DNA of 45,896 nt, taken from assembly GCA_017617635.1 (NCBI GenBank), contig JAFZVW010000048.1, positions 1 through 45,896 of the forward strand. The letters are read 5' to 3'. Below the pieces are notes generated by a model. That model worked only from the letters and a program-made list of their open reading frames with translations. It was not told the origin of the DNA and ran no database searches. Below are positions 24,565 through 35,200 of this stretch, piece by piece. The translations under genes and the position numbers were made by a program. The DNA is from Bacteroidaceae bacterium (lineage in GTDB: Bacteria > Bacteroidota > Bacteroidia > Bacteroidales > Bacteroidaceae). How positions within the stretch are numbered: the first letter of the stretch is position 1; the number at the start of each line of letters is the position of its first letter.

Positions 24565-25542
24565 TTAGCTTTCGCGGCCGAGGAGTGACAGGGCATACTC
24601 CCAGAGGAGCTGCTTCTTTTCCAACGGCAGCTTGACGTCCTCTTCGAGGATTACACGGGCTTCGTGGAAGTACTCGTTTATCCTTTCCTGACACATGCCC
24701 TTGACGCCTGCCTGGTCATAGATTGCCGTTACTGCACGTATCTTTTCACCGGCATCGTACTCGGTGGCGTTTATCCAATCCAGCAGTTCCTTATGGGTCC
24801 ATCCCCTGGAGTTGGCCAGGGCCTGGATAAGCATATAGGTTTTCTTGTTGCAGAGGATGTCTCCACCTATCTTCTTACCGAAGGTATCGAAATCACCGTA
24901 TACGTCCAGCATGTCGTCCTGAAGCTGGAATGCAAGGCCTATCTTCTCGCCAAAGCCGTACAGGGCATCGGCATCCGCAGCTGAGGCGCCTGCCTGCAAT
25001 GCTCCCATCTTGAGCGCGCATGCCAGAAGGACGCTGGTCTTGAGACGGATCATTTCGATGTATTCAGCCTCGGTTACGTCCAGACGTTCCTCGAAGTCTA
25101 TGTCGTATTGCTGCCCCTCGCCTATCTCCAGCGCGGTTTTGGTGAAGAGGTCCAGCACTTCCTTCAGTTGCTTGGGGGGACACTGGGCGATAAGCTGATA
25201 GGCAAGAACAAGCATTGTGTCGCCGCTAAGTATGGCTGTATTCTCGTTCCATACCTTGTGGACACAGGGCTTGCCGCGGCGCACCTCGGCACGGTCCATT
25301 ACATCGTCGTGCAGGAGGGTATAGTTGTGATATACCTCAAGGCCCAGGGCGGCAGGCAATATCCTCTCGACATCGTCACGGTACATATTGTATGCCATGA
25401 GCATCAGTACCGGGCGCAGCCTCTTGCCGCCCATTGACAGGACGTAGCGTATTGGCTGGTAAAGACCGAAGGGCTGGCCCTCGAGATCGAGTTTAGCCAG
25501 CCCCTGGTTTATCTTTTCCAGAATTTCTTCTGAATTATACAT
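24565..25542 (-). CDS. Polyprenyl (geranylgeranyl/farnesyl-type) diphosphate synthase
   Basis: 325 residues. The two aspartate-rich motifs of trans-prenyltransferases are LLHDDVMD and QLQDDMLD, plus GGKRLRPVL near the N-terminus. It condenses isopentenyl diphosphate onto allylic diphosphates; chain length is not readable with certainty. The ATG at 25542 begins YNSEEILEKI and is preferred to the in-frame extension to 25638, which would cover the tonB stop. It starts 20 bases after tonB. IspH, which supplies its substrate, is encoded elsewhere in this window at 28141. Confidence 0.88.
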   Translation of the reverse strand: MYNSEEILEKINQGLAKLDLEGQPFGLYQPIRYVLSMGGKRLRPVLMLMAYNMYRDDVERILPAALGLEVYHNYTLLHDDVMDRAEVRRGKPCVHKVWNENTAILSGDTMLVLAYQLIAQCPPKQLKEVLDLFTKTALEIGEGQQYDIDFEERLDVTEAEYIEMIRLKTSVLLACALKMGALQAGASAADADALYGFGEKIGLAFQLQDDMLDVYGDFDTFGKKIGGDILCNKKTYMLIQALANSRGWTHKELLDWINATEYDAGEKIRAVTAIYDQAGVKGMCQERINEYFHEARVILEEDVKLPLEKKQLLWEYALSLLGRES

Positions 25543-25562
25543 ATTTATATAGTATGTGTATG

Positions 25563-26282
25563 TTAGCCCAGACGGAACATAACAGGCAGGTTGAAGCGTG
25601 AACGCACTGACCTGTTGCCCTGACGTGCAGGCTTCCACTTAGGCATCTGCTTTACAACGCGTACTGCCTCGTCCGAGAGGTGCTGGTCGGGAGAACGCAG
25701 AACCTTGACGTCAACGATAGTACCGTCCTTGTTGACAACGAATGCAACGATGACACGGCCCTGTACGCCTTGCTCCTGACAGATTGAAGGATACTTGATG
25801 TGGTCGTGCAGCCACTTCATACATGCCTCGTCACCGCCGGGGAACTGGGCATTCTCCTCAACAACGTCAAAGATGCGGTCATCGTCAACCTCCTCGACAA
25901 CGGGACCTACAGGACCTGTTGCAACAGCTGTAGACACCTGACCTGTACCTGGCGTAGACACAATGGCCTGGTTGATTTCCTCGGTGGTTTCAACCTCCTT
26001 CTCAGGCAGGTCGGTGTTGTTGTCGACGATGTTAATGATGGGATCGATAACCTTGGGTGCAGCTGCTGGTGGCGGAGCCATTACCTCCTGCTGCTGAGTG
26101 ATGGGAATCATGTCCTCCTCCATCACCATGTCGTAGATCCTTTCTTCCTCCTGAACCGCAACGTCACGCTGGGTGTACTCGAATGCACAAAACATCAGAG
26201 CCAAAGTCAGGATATAACCGATAAGAATACCCGTAGACTTCTGGCCGCGCAGTTCGTCATTCACGGCATTGATTGCTTCCAT
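25563..26282 (-). CDS. tonB: TonB-family energy transducer
   Basis: 239 residues. A short cytosolic start, one transmembrane helix (about 18-36, STGILIGYILTLALMFCAF), an acidic/proline-containing periplasmic linker with QQQEVMAPPPAAAPK, and a C-terminal TonB domain (about 145-239): FPGGDEACMKWLHDHIKYPS, GVQGRVIVAFVVNKDGT and MPKWKPARQGNR. It transmits energy from ExbB/ExbD to SusC-like outer-membrane transporters. It is encoded 2 kb from exbB and read with the prenyl synthase and tatD genes rather than with exbBD. A -7-like TACATTTG is at 26330-26323. Confidence 0.92.
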   Translation of the reverse strand: MEAINAVNDELRGQKSTGILIGYILTLALMFCAFEYTQRDVAVQEEERIYDMVMEEDMIPITQQQEVMAPPPAAAPKVIDPIINIVDNNTDLPEKEVETTEEINQAIVSTPGTGQVSTAVATGPVGPVVEEVDDDRIFDVVEENAQFPGGDEACMKWLHDHIKYPSICQEQGVQGRVIVAFVVNKDGTIVDVKVLRSPDQHLSDEAVRVVKQMPKWKPARQGNRSVRSRFNLPVMFRLG

Positions 26283-26426
26283 AATTATATTTGTTTTTTA
26301 TTTTTTTGCGTTACTGCACTGGCAAATGTAGCACATTTTTTTAATTTGCGTATGGAAAGAGTGTGATTTTTTTATGCCAACAGGCAATTTTTATACCCCC
26401 TCTGGGGTTATTTTTATAAAAACCAA

Positions 26427-26434
26427 TATCTTTG
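26427..26434 (+). promoter_or_regulatory. -7 element for porQ-cmk-ispH
   Basis: TATCTTTG fits TAnnTTTG, 19 bases before the porQ ATG at 26454. No convincing -33 element was seen. Confidence 0.5.
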
Positions 26435-26453
26435 GAAACGATTTAAATCAGCA

Positions 26454-27488
26454 ATGAGCCCAAAATACCATATAATACCGATTCTGCTATTACTGTTGTT
26501 GCCACTGAAAACGGCAGCACAGGAAAGCACCAGTATTTTCAATTTTCTGAACCTGCCGACATCGGCACATGCCACTGCCCTGGGCGGCAAGAACATATCG
26601 CTGATTGAGGATGATGCATCGCTGATTTTCCAGAATCCTGCCCTTATGGGCAGTGTGAGCGACAAGACGCTGAACCTGAACTTCATGACCTACATGCAAG
26701 GCAGCAAGACGGGCAGCGTAAGCTATGTGCAGGCACAGGGTGAAAGGGGCTCATGGGGACTCTCGGCACAGTTCGTGGGTTACGGCGAGATTCCGAACGT
26801 CAGCACCGAAGGCATAATACTGGGCAAGAACGGTGCCCTGGACATGGCCATAGCGGGGGGATACAGCTATATGCTGAGCGACTACTGGGTTGGCGGTGTT
26901 ACGGGCAAATTCCTGTACTCGAACTATGCGGGATACTCGTCCATAGGACTGGCAGTGGACCTGGGTGTAAGCTACTTCAACCCCGACAACGATTTCTCGT
27001 TTGCCTTCGTAGCTGCCAATCTGGGCGGTCAGGTAAAGGCTTTCGGGGAGGTGCACGAGAAGTTGCCTGTTGACCTGCAGTTCGGTATAAGCAAGGGGCT
27101 TGGAAGCTGGCCGGTAAGGGTGCACGTGATGCTGTATGACATGCTTCACTGGGACAAGGCGTACTACCTGACTGACTGCAGCGGATTCAGGGTATTCCTG
27201 AACCATCTGGACATCGGATTGGACGCAACGCTGTCCAAAGGCCGGATATGGGTAGGACTGGGATATAATTTCCGACGGGCCACATGCATGGTGGCTGAGG
27301 GGGCTTCGAACGCTTCGGGCATAACATTCGGAGCCGGTATCAACATCAAGCGCTTCAAGCTGGGACTTGCATACGGCAACTACCATACCGGTGCACCTAC
27401 AATAGCCATAACCACTGCCTACTCGTTCCCGAGCAAGAAGAAACAGGCGTCAACGGCGAAGACAGAATCAGACAACCAGACACTATAA
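26454..27488 (+). CDS. porQ: Type IX secretion system protein PorQ
   Basis: 344 residues. A signal peptide ([16 protein letters not shown]) is followed by a beta-barrel of the PorV/PorQ (UPF0164/FadL-like) type. Recognisable features are [35 protein letters not shown], the repeated glycine/aromatic strands and the C-terminal [20 protein letters not shown]. PorQ sits in the outer membrane and belongs to the attachment complex that fixes secreted cargo to the surface. It is followed directly by cmk, whose ATG overlaps the porQ stop. With the PorE-like protein at 4501 it indicates a type IX system in this organism; no cargo with a sorting domain was found in the window. Confidence 0.88.
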   Translation: MSPKYHIIPILLLLLLPLKTAAQESTSIFNFLNLPTSAHATALGGKNISLIEDDASLIFQNPALMGSVSDKTLNLNFMTYMQGSKTGSVSYVQAQGERGSWGLSAQFVGYGEIPNVSTEGIILGKNGALDMAIAGGYSYMLSDYWVGGVTGKFLYSNYAGYSSIGLAVDLGVSYFNPDNDFSFAFVAANLGGQVKAFGEVHEKLPVDLQFGISKGLGSWPVRVHVMLYDMLHWDKAYYLTDCSGFRVFLNHLDIGLDATLSKGRIWVGLGYNFRRATCMVAEGASNASGITFGAGINIKRFKLGLAYGNYHTGAPTIAITTAYSFPSKKKQASTAKTESDNQTL

Positions 27489-28186
27489 TGAAGAAGATTA
27501 CAATAGCCATCGACGGACACTCGTCATGCGGCAAGAGCACTATGGCCAAGAACCTGGCACGCGAACTGGGATACATATACATCGATACGGGTGCAATGTA
27601 CCGCAGTGTCACCCTATATGCAATGCAGAACGGTTTCATCGATGCCGGTCATAACATCGATACCGAGGGGCTGAAAAAGGCCATGGCGGACATCAATATC
27701 TCATTCAGGTTCAACGACACGACGGGGAGGCCCGACACTTACCTGAACGGCAAGTGTGTCGAGAACGAGATACGCACTATGGAGGTCAGCAATAACGTAA
27801 GCCCAATCGCCACACTGGGATTCGTCCGTGAGGCCATGGTCAGCCAGCAGCGTCTGATGGGCAAGGAAGGCGGGGTAATCCTGGACGGGCGCGACATAGG
27901 TACTGTAGTCTTCCCTGATGCCGAGCTGAAGATTTTTGTGACAGCGAGTGACGAAATACGTGCACAGCGCCGCTACGACGAGCTGACGGCCAAGGGCGAG
28001 AATGTCGACTACGAGGATATACTGAAGAATGTCCGTGAGCGCGACTATATCGACTCGCACCGTGAAATAGCACCGCTCACACAGGCTGCGGATGCAATAG
28101 TACTGGACAACAGCAACATGACAATACCTGAGCAGCAGGAATGGTTATTGAAATTGACAAGGGAAGTGGTTTCTGCTTCGGAGTAA
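27488..28186 (+). CDS. cmk: Cytidylate kinase
   Basis: 232 residues. It phosphorylates CMP/dCMP using ATP. The N-terminal P-loop is [11 protein letters not shown], followed by [21 protein letters not shown], the [22 protein letters not shown] segment and a C-terminal [15 protein letters not shown]. It overlaps porQ by one base (stop/start TAATG) and overlaps ispH by 46 bases. The porQ-cmk-ispH order suggests a single transcript. The long overlap with ispH is on the same strand in another frame. Confidence 0.94.
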   Translation: MKKITIAIDGHSSCGKSTMAKNLARELGYIYIDTGAMYRSVTLYAMQNGFIDAGHNIDTEGLKKAMADINISFRFNDTTGRPDTYLNGKCVENEIRTMEVSNNVSPIATLGFVREAMVSQQRLMGKEGGVILDGRDIGTVVFPDAELKIFVTASDEIRAQRRYDELTAKGENVDYEDILKNVRERDYIDSHREIAPLTQAADAIVLDNSNMTIPEQQEWLLKLTREVVSASE

Positions 28187-29013
28187 CCCGCGCCATAGGA
28201 AAAGCTGAGGAGGAACTGGGCAGCGGCAACCGGCTTTATTGCCTGGGTGACATTGTCCACAACGGGAAGGAATGCGACCGTCTCGAACGCATGGGGCTGA
28301 AGTCCATCGGGCATGAGGAGTTTAACGCATTGCATAACTCCAAGGTGCTGTTGCGTGCCCACGGTGAACCTCCATCCACTTACGAGATTGCACAGAAAAA
28401 CAATATCCGTATTATTGATGCCACATGCCCTGTCGTGCTACACCTGCAGGAGCGCATCAAACAGGAGTATCTTGCCGATACCAATCATAGCAGGCAGATT
28501 GTAATCTTCGGCAAGAACGGACATGCCGAGGTACTGGGGCTTGTGGGACAGACAGATGGCAATGCCATCGTAATAGAAAGTCCCGACGAGGTAAGCAAAC
28601 TGGATTTCACCCGTGACATATGCCTGTACAGCCAGACGACAAAGTCGCTGAACGGATTCAACAAAATAGTCGATTACATCAAGGGGCACATCTCCCCTGC
28701 CGCCACATTCACGTATTATGACACCATCTGCCGCCAGGTGGCCAACCGTATGTCGGGAATACAGGAATTTGCTTCACGTCATGACCTGATTCTATTTGTA
28801 TGCGGGAAAAAGAGCAGCAACGGCCGGGTACTGTTCACGCAATGCCGGAACGTAAATGCCAGAAGCTACATGATAGAATCAGCCGGCGAAATAGAAACCG
28901 ACTGGCTGGCTGACTGCAACTCAATAGGAATATGCGGTGCGACAAGCACGCCCAAATGGCTAATGGAGGAGTGCAAGATACGTATCGAACAGTTGCTTGG
29001 CGGCAACGAATGA
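28141..29013 (+). CDS. ispH: 4-hydroxy-3-methylbut-2-enyl diphosphate reductase
   Basis: 290 residues. The last step of the MEP pathway, giving isopentenyl and dimethylallyl diphosphate with a 4Fe-4S cluster. The three cluster cysteines are in SGFCFGV (C12), DATCPVV (about 98) and [10 protein letters not shown] (about 197). The substrate contacts LRAHGEPPS and GKNGHAEV are also seen. The start at 28141 is chosen because the family begins within a few residues of SGFCFGV; it lies 46 bases inside cmk. The 3' end overlaps the convergent meaB gene by 54 bases, and both reading frames look genuine there. Confidence 0.94.
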   Translation: MVIEIDKGSGFCFGVTRAIGKAEEELGSGNRLYCLGDIVHNGKECDRLERMGLKSIGHEEFNALHNSKVLLRAHGEPPSTYEIAQKNNIRIIDATCPVVLHLQERIKQEYLADTNHSRQIVIFGKNGHAEVLGLVGQTDGNAIVIESPDEVSKLDFTRDICLYSQTTKSLNGFNKIVDYIKGHISPAATFTYYDTICRQVANRMSGIQEFASRHDLILFVCGKKSSNGRVLFTQCRNVNARSYMIESAGEIETDWLADCNSIGICGATSTPKWLMEECKIRIEQLLGGNE

Positions 29014-30057
29014 GGTTTTCTCTCCGGCAAGAACCGAACGCTCCTCGGCCTTCAGCATAGTTTCTATCGTAGGATTCTGGTAGAAACTGTTACGCAGGTT
29101 TTCGTTTATTGACTCGTACATCCAGTACTTTGCCTGCTCGGCTCTGCGGTGCTCAAAGTACCCGTTCTTCTTCACGAAATCAATATAGGCGTATACCATA
29201 TCCCAGACTTCCTTGATACCGATACCGTAGAAACCGCTGTAGGTCAGTACCTGCGGAAGCCATCCGCTCTCGGGCATCGGGAACAGGTGCAGGGCATTAC
29301 GGAAGTGACTGGCTGCCAACTGGCACTTCTCCACATTGTTGCCGTCACATTTGTTGATTATTATGCCGTCTGCCATCTCCATGATGCCGCGCTTGATACC
29401 CTGAAGCTCATCACCGGTACCTGCAAGCTGAATCAGCAGGAAGAAATCTACCATGCTGTGACATGCTGTTTCGCTCTGTCCGACACCTACTGTCTCGACA
29501 AAGATCTTGTCGTATCCGGCTGCCTCGCACAGGATAATAGTTTCGCGCGTCTTGCGGGCAACACCTCCCAGCGAACCTGCCGATGGGCTGGGACGGATGA
29601 ATGTCTTGGGGTGTACCGAAAGCTTCTCCATACGTGTCTTGTCGCCCAATATGCTTCCCTTGGTGCGCTCGCTGCTGGGATCGATGGCCAGAACTGCCAG
29701 CTTTCCTCCATATTCGTCAAGTACGTGTATTCCGAACTCGTCTATGCTGGTACTCTTGCCGGCACCTGGAACACCGCTGATACCCACGCGGATGCTGTTA
29801 CCACTGTACGGAAGACATTTCTCGATAACCTCCTGGGCAACCTGATGGTGTTCGGGCAAAGTGCTTTCAACCAAGGTAACTGCCTGACCCAGAACCGAGG
29901 AATCCCCCTTCAGTATTCCTTCGACATAATCCGAAGCTGTCAACTTGCGACGCACAAAACTGCCGCGACGCAGATAGGGATTCCTGCTTGAAGGCTGCTC
30001 TACACCCTTGTTAACAACAAGTCCTGCAAATTCTGCACTGTTCTCGGGATGTTCCAT
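28960..30057 (-). CDS. meaB: Methylmalonyl-CoA mutase-associated GTPase MeaB (ArgK family)
   Basis: 365 residues. A G3E-type P-loop GTPase that loads and protects the B12 cofactor of methylmalonyl-CoA mutase. Motifs: GVPGAGKSTSIDEFG (P-loop), VLAIDPSSERTKGSILGDKT, the FVETVGVGQSE switch and INKCDG (NKxD-type). The N-terminal segment (about 25-55, PYLRRGSFVRRKL) and helical C-terminus fit the family. It is the last gene of a long minus-strand run, 21 bases after the DUF1573 gene. Its last 18 codons are read on the opposite strand to the end of ispH. Its client enzyme's small subunit is at 1-695. Confidence 0.94.
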   Translation of the reverse strand: MEHPENSAEFAGLVVNKGVEQPSSRNPYLRRGSFVRRKLTASDYVEGILKGDSSVLGQAVTLVESTLPEHHQVAQEVIEKCLPYSGNSIRVGISGVPGAGKSTSIDEFGIHVLDEYGGKLAVLAIDPSSERTKGSILGDKTRMEKLSVHPKTFIRPSPSAGSLGGVARKTRETIILCEAAGYDKIFVETVGVGQSETACHSMVDFFLLIQLAGTGDELQGIKRGIMEMADGIIINKCDGNNVEKCQLAASHFRNALHLFPMPESGWLPQVLTYSGFYGIGIKEVWDMVYAYIDFVKKNGYFEHRRAEQAKYWMYESINENLRNSFYQNPTIETMLKAEERSVLAGEKTSFVAAKQLFDTYLALLH

Positions 30058-30078
30058 TGTTTGGGAGTGGGTTATGGT

Positions 30079-31146
30079 TTAGTCGTTTACGGTAATATCT
30101 ATGGTTTCGATGGCATGATGAGGGTCGTCGCTGATTAGCAGGACACGTGGACGTGCCTTTTCCTTCTTCAGCATCGAAGGTGTAACCGTGATTTTCAGTT
30201 TTGCCGAATGTCCGGGAGCTATGGTACGGTCCGAAAGGCCTACTGCCACGGCACGGTTGAACACCTGTATCTGCTGTATGGTCAGGGTGGACTTACCCTC
30301 GTTGGTGACAATAACCGTCTGAATCACGTTTTTCCTGGTGTTCCCGGCCGGTATCTGCACATCGGTGCTACTGAGTTTCATCACGGGGGCAGCTGCCAGC
30401 TGGCTGGCGCTTAGCTGCGAGAATGCCGGCAACAATACGGCTGCAACCTGCAATTCGTTCTGTTCACCGACCTTGTCTCCCATGTAACGGGCAAGATAGA
30501 CGCTGGTCCTGTTCAATCCCATCATAGGAAGTTTCTCACTATCAAGAATAAGACGCACACGACCGGTACGACCACCGGGAAGCACCTCGGGCATATACTC
30601 TGCCGAGAGATATGAGGGCAAATGCATCAGCTGCGGACGGAAAGCGCCACGTTCGGTATTGACTATCTGAATCTCGGCAACGGGCTTGTCGCCCTTGTTT
30701 ACGTTATCGAACTCCACATAGTTGGTACTCATGCGGACATTACCCAGATCTATAGGAAAATCGCCGGTAAAATCGGTTGTACTTGCGACAACACGTCCCT
30801 GCATGGACAGCATCACCGGCTCGTCCGAGGCATTGGTATAGACCTCAAGATATTTGGTGAACGTCCCTAAAAGCTTGGCATCGTAGGTAGCCAGTATTTC
30901 GCCACGGCCTCCGGCAGGTATGGGTGTCCTTGTATATTCCACGCTGGTACATCCGCAAGACGGATGCACGTCCGAAATCACCAGCGGAGCATCGCCCTTG
31001 TTGGTAAAACCGAAGACTACCTTGCGCGGCTGCTGGAACAGCACCTCGCCCATCTTACGGATTTCCTGATCGGGCACAAAAGACGGCTGGGCTAGTGCTG
31101 CAGTACCGAGTATCAGCAGGTATAAAAGAACAATATGTTTTGTCAT
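30079..31146 (-). CDS. Secreted DUF1573 domain protein
   Basis: 355 residues. A signal peptide (TKHIVLLYLLILGTAALAQ) is followed by Ig-like (ASH/MSP-type) repeats of DUF1573. The first holds the typical VVFGFTNKGDAPLVISDVHP and PSCGCTSVEY; a second and third start near ISTNYVEFDNV and KLSSTDVQIPAG. Members are abundant in Bacteroidota and are exported, but their roles are unknown. The start could also be ATG 31152. A -33/-7 pair (TTTG 31185-31182, TATCTTTG 31163-31156) lies so close to the ATG that any transcript from it would be almost leaderless. It follows the DUF4837 gene by about 48 bases. Confidence 0.82.
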   Translation of the reverse strand: MTKHIVLLYLLILGTAALAQPSFVPDQEIRKMGEVLFQQPRKVVFGFTNKGDAPLVISDVHPSCGCTSVEYTRTPIPAGGRGEILATYDAKLLGTFTKYLEVYTNASDEPVMLSMQGRVVASTTDFTGDFPIDLGNVRMSTNYVEFDNVNKGDKPVAEIQIVNTERGAFRPQLMHLPSYLSAEYMPEVLPGGRTGRVRLILDSEKLPMMGLNRTSVYLARYMGDKVGEQNELQVAAVLLPAFSQLSASQLAAAPVMKLSSTDVQIPAGNTRKNVIQTVIVTNEGKSTLTIQQIQVFNRAVAVGLSDRTIAPGHSAKLKITVTPSMLKKEKARPRVLLISDDPHHAIETIDITVND

Positions 31147-31194
31147 AACCATTGGCAAAGATATAAAAAGAACCAGTATTTACAAAGAGAACAA

Positions 31195-32208
31195 CTATTT
31201 TTTTGTCCCTTGCGGCAACTGTTTCAAGGTACGAAGAGATGCTTCCAGTTCGCGCATCAGTTCCCGCTTTTCGGAGGACGGCGAATATACAAAGCCCTCG
31301 GCAACAATAACCTTACGCCGGGTTGTGTCTACCTGCACGATACATACAAACGGACCGCCCAAGGCTCCGTTTCGCATCTCCCACAAGCCTCGCACCTCCA
31401 GCATATCCCTGCCCTGTATGTTGCGCACCCTGCCGCTTACCAGAGCCTCGCCGCCTTCACGTGCCGTCTGCATCCACTGGTCGGGACGGCCGCCCGGAAT
31501 ATTCTCCTTCATGACCGAATCACGGCGTTCCATAGCGCTCCTGAGGTCAAATACAGTATTGCCATCCCAGGGGAGTGCATACACAACAACATTCTGGTCC
31601 ATCTGGTTACGGTTCGTTCCGCACCACAGGAAGTCCCTACCCTTCTTGGTTGCCTTCAGGTCCTCGGGAACACGTATGTCCATTCCCAATACCTGTTTAA
31701 GCTGATCCGAAACGCGCTTGCAGTATTTGCTCTGCAGAGCGGCAGTACGCATCTCGATCTGGGCATCACAAAGGAAATCCTGTATACGCTGCCTGTTTGC
31801 TGAAAGATATTCGCGCAGGGCATCCACAGACGGAGCTGACACCGTCACCTCTGTCTGAGGCTTTGCCGTTACGTTACGGCTGATGCCTATCATTGGCTTT
31901 CTGAGTTTAGGATCAACGGTCACGAACAACTGCGAGTGCATCGTGCCGAACATTCGGTCGTAATGCGGAGTAAAGATACGCGTTACACGAAACATCTGTT
32001 CGGATTGAGCCAATCCTGGAACCTGAGCCTCCACAATGGACTTGATAGTATCCTGCAGGTCGCTTTCCCATACAGGTTTGTCGACCACCAACAGCAATTC
32101 ACTGGGCAAGCCCTTGGACTTGCCGATGATTATCTTAGGCTTGCCGGTATCACAGGCACACAGGAGAAATACGGCAAACAACGATATGAACAACTGCCTG
32201 ACAACCAT
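31195..32208 (-). CDS. DUF4837 lipoprotein
   Basis: 337 residues. A lipoprotein signal with lipobox L16-C17-A18-C19 is followed by the DUF4837 domain, starting IIIGKSKGLPSELLLVVDKP. No function is known for the family, which is restricted to Bacteroidota. The ATG at 32208 is preferred. Upstream in-frame sequence to 32337 would translate three copies of the 11-residue unit NSCSKVVKRWL, which is just the phased repeat array C in this frame. The ATG itself and the Val-Val codons are contributed by the array edge, as in rsmF. It lies downstream of the alpha-2-macroglobulin gene, a common neighbour on the same strand here. Confidence 0.8.
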   Translation of the reverse strand: MVVRQLFISLFAVFLLCACDTGKPKIIIGKSKGLPSELLLVVDKPVWESDLQDTIKSIVEAQVPGLAQSEQMFRVTRIFTPHYDRMFGTMHSQLFVTVDPKLRKPMIGISRNVTAKPQTEVTVSAPSVDALREYLSANRQRIQDFLCDAQIEMRTAALQSKYCKRVSDQLKQVLGMDIRVPEDLKATKKGRDFLWCGTNRNQMDQNVVVYALPWDGNTVFDLRSAMERRDSVMKENIPGGRPDQWMQTAREGGEALVSGRVRNIQGRDMLEVRGLWEMRNGALGGPFVCIVQVDTTRRKVIVAEGFVYSPSSEKRELMRELEASLRTLKQLPQGTKK

Positions 32209-32295
32209 GGAACAACTATTTAACCACCGTTTGACAACTCTGGAACAACTATTTAACCACCGTTTGACAACTTTGGAACAACTATTTAACAACGC
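32208..32295. repeat. 11-base-phased repeat array C (8 perfect-length units)
   Basis: Units at 32208, 32219, 32230, 32241, 32252, 32263, 32274 and 32285, each exactly 11 bases: TGGAACAACTA, TTTAACCACCG, TTTGACAACTC repeated as a 33-base super-unit. The first base is shared with the DUF4837 start codon. The stop codon of the alpha-2-macroglobulin gene (32284-32282) ends unit 7. Confidence 0.88.
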
Positions 32296-35200
32296 TGTGC
32301 CTTGAGTTGTTGCCATGGGCCCTGTATTCGGGGGCATACTGGCATTGTACGGTCGGAACTGCCAGGTTGTATTTTCCTACACGCTGCACACTCTGCTCTT
32401 CATCCAGGACATAGACTCCATGAGGCATGGACGGAATGAAGTACTCTGTACGGTCGTCATACACCTGACGATAGTAGCGGATTCCACCCTGATAGCCGCA
32501 ACCCGACAACCTGCTCACCGGCTCAACCGAAGCCGAACGGGGCACCGTGACAACGACATAGTCGTAATCGTTACCTGCCGTCACCGTAACACGATGGCGT
32601 ATACGGTCACCTACCTTAGCATCTTCCCTGTCAACCTGAGCTGCAACCTCGAATCCGGTTCCTGAGCCCTCGACCTTGTCATACGGCAGGCTATAGCTTG
32701 CATATACCGAAGCCCAGGTCTCGTGGGACGACTTGTTGCTCAGAACAACATTGCGGCGACGGATAACGTCGATTGTATCCACCTTCATGAACGATGGACG
32801 ATGGACGATGGACGATGGACCGTCAGCAGTAAGTTCACGTACACCCAGAGTAAGTGCATATACCGCATCGATGCTGTTGACAGGTGTATCCCATACCTGT
32901 GTCCTCTTCTGCTTCAGCAGCCACTTCTGCATACCGCGTATTGTAGTGCTGTCCTGTGGAGTAACCTTACATATCGCTTCCATCACCTGTGTATGGATGG
33001 CAATACGACGGTCCAAACTGTTCCAGTCGGCAGAACGGTATGCCATGTATGTACCGTCCTTGTGCTCCAGACGCTTGTGAATCATCTCCATTGCACCCTT
33101 TGTCAGTTTCTCCTGCATATTGTGCTGCACAATTACCAACAGGGCAAGGTTCTCGTTATTTACCTCCTGTACATCCGTCGGAGCGTGCTTGAGCATGCGC
33201 CTTACCAACTTACCTGTCTCGTTGTCGATGGTTCCCGAAGCAGTAAGTACATACAATGCACGCAAGTCGTACCATGACAAATGCCATTCCCTTGAGGATT
33301 TGTTTCTCTCGTCAAGAGACTTCTGCAATACTCCCTTCAGGTATTTGCGGATACCGTACAGGACTCCGCTGGCATCGGCATCGCCTGTTGCAAGACGTGC
33401 CAACAGGAATCCTACCTCGCAGGTCATGTAATTATTGCCATTCAATCCGGGGAACCATGATATGCTGCCGTCTGCATTCTGCATCTGACGTACCTTGTTT
33501 ATATAACGCGAAGCAGCCTTGTTGCCCAGACGCGATGCGGCATAATAGGCGGATGCATAGGACAGGACGTCCTGACACTTAGGCTCCAGTATCTGCGGCA
33601 GTGCATTGATGGCACTCTGTATAGGATCCAGATTCTGCTCAACAACAACGGTACGGTTCACGGCACCGGCAGGGAACAAATCCTGGAAATCAACAGAAAC
33701 GGTTTCACCTGGCTCCAGTGTTATAGCCTTGGTCGAGACAAGGTCTGCCACTGACTCCAACACGGGAATCTCGCGCATCTCGCCATCACTGTCGGTAGCA
33801 GTAGCGGCCTTGATGCTTACCAGAAGTCCCTTTGCACCCTGAGGTGCGTACAGGGACGTTGTAATGGTCGAGTCGCGCTGTGCACCAAGGCTTACACGTA
33901 CATTCCTGCGGCAGACAACCTTCTGCGACACTGCATCCCTTACAACAATCTCGACACGGACCTGCTGAGTCTTGTCTGTTGTATTGTCTATGGTTGAAGA
34001 GAACGAAAAATCATCTCCCTCTCGTACGAAACGCGGCAGGTGCAGTTCTGCCATCAGGCTCTTCTGTGCTACCAGTTTGCTGTCAAGCTTTCCATAACAC
34101 ATGTCACTGGTGTGTGCGAATCCCAGTATATGCCATGTAGTCAGGCTCTGTGGCAAACGGAACGACAACGATACACGACCCTCGCCGTCTGTCATCAATC
34201 CCGACTGGAATGTTGCCGTCTCGCTGAAATCACTGCGCATGGCCACACCGTCAAGGGATTGTGCCCCGCCTTCATCTGCCAATGCCCCCTCCGTCTGCAA
34301 GCCTGCTACAGGACGTGCCAAAGCATCGTCCATGGACTTGGCTGAGGCATTCCCGCGAATGCGGACATTTTTAACGGCAACTTCGCGCAGGGTCATATTC
34401 TTAAGAGGAGCAGACGTGTAGTATAGGCGAACGTATCTGCTATTGAAGAGACTCTCGTCCAACGATGTGAAGCTATACTGCGGATAAGTATAGTATTTAA
34501 CCTCAAAATGCTGGAAATACATCTGACCACGAGGCTGGAATCCAAAGCCATAGCGCATGCGAGCGTACGGGATGTAGTGCGACAGGACATTCTGCATCCC
34601 GAACGAATTGGGAGCCAGCGCATCCAACGAAGCGTCATAGACGCTCATCAGCACACTTGCCCTTTCTGTACTGCCGTTCAAGTGACTGACCCGCAATGTC
34701 CATTGCTGCAATTCGCCCGGCTGGGTATGGTCGCGGAAAGTATCCCAATGCAGGGACAGACGCTTTTCGGGCATACGCCTCCAAAGTTTTATTTCCCTGT
34801 GCTCCACTATGCCGTCCAATACACAGGATGCAGACAGCCTCAATCCGTCTCCATACTCCGCCAGATACGGAATCTGCAGAGTGCAGAGTGTATCACTTGT
34901 GCTCACCACAGTATCAATGACCATCCTGTTACCGGTAAATCCCATCAGATACATATGGCGCATACGACCGGCCTTTCCACGGAACTCGAGAACGGCAGGC
35001 ACATCAGTCTCGAATGTGTCTACAGGAACCTCTAGCCATTTCTTGGCCGTTGCCTGTGTCTCCTGCGGAGGATCGGGGAAAAGACGTACCGAGGCACTTG
35101 CCGTCTGCTCCTCGCCTGACGGAGAAACCACGCGTACTGAGACAAGCATGGTAGGGAAATACCTGAACTCCCCACTGTTGTCCTGACGAGGTATCCTGAT

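Noticed and set aside
32209-32337. N-terminal extension of the DUF4837 protein
   Set aside because: It translates three copies of the 11-base-phased repeat and precedes a good lipoprotein signal.
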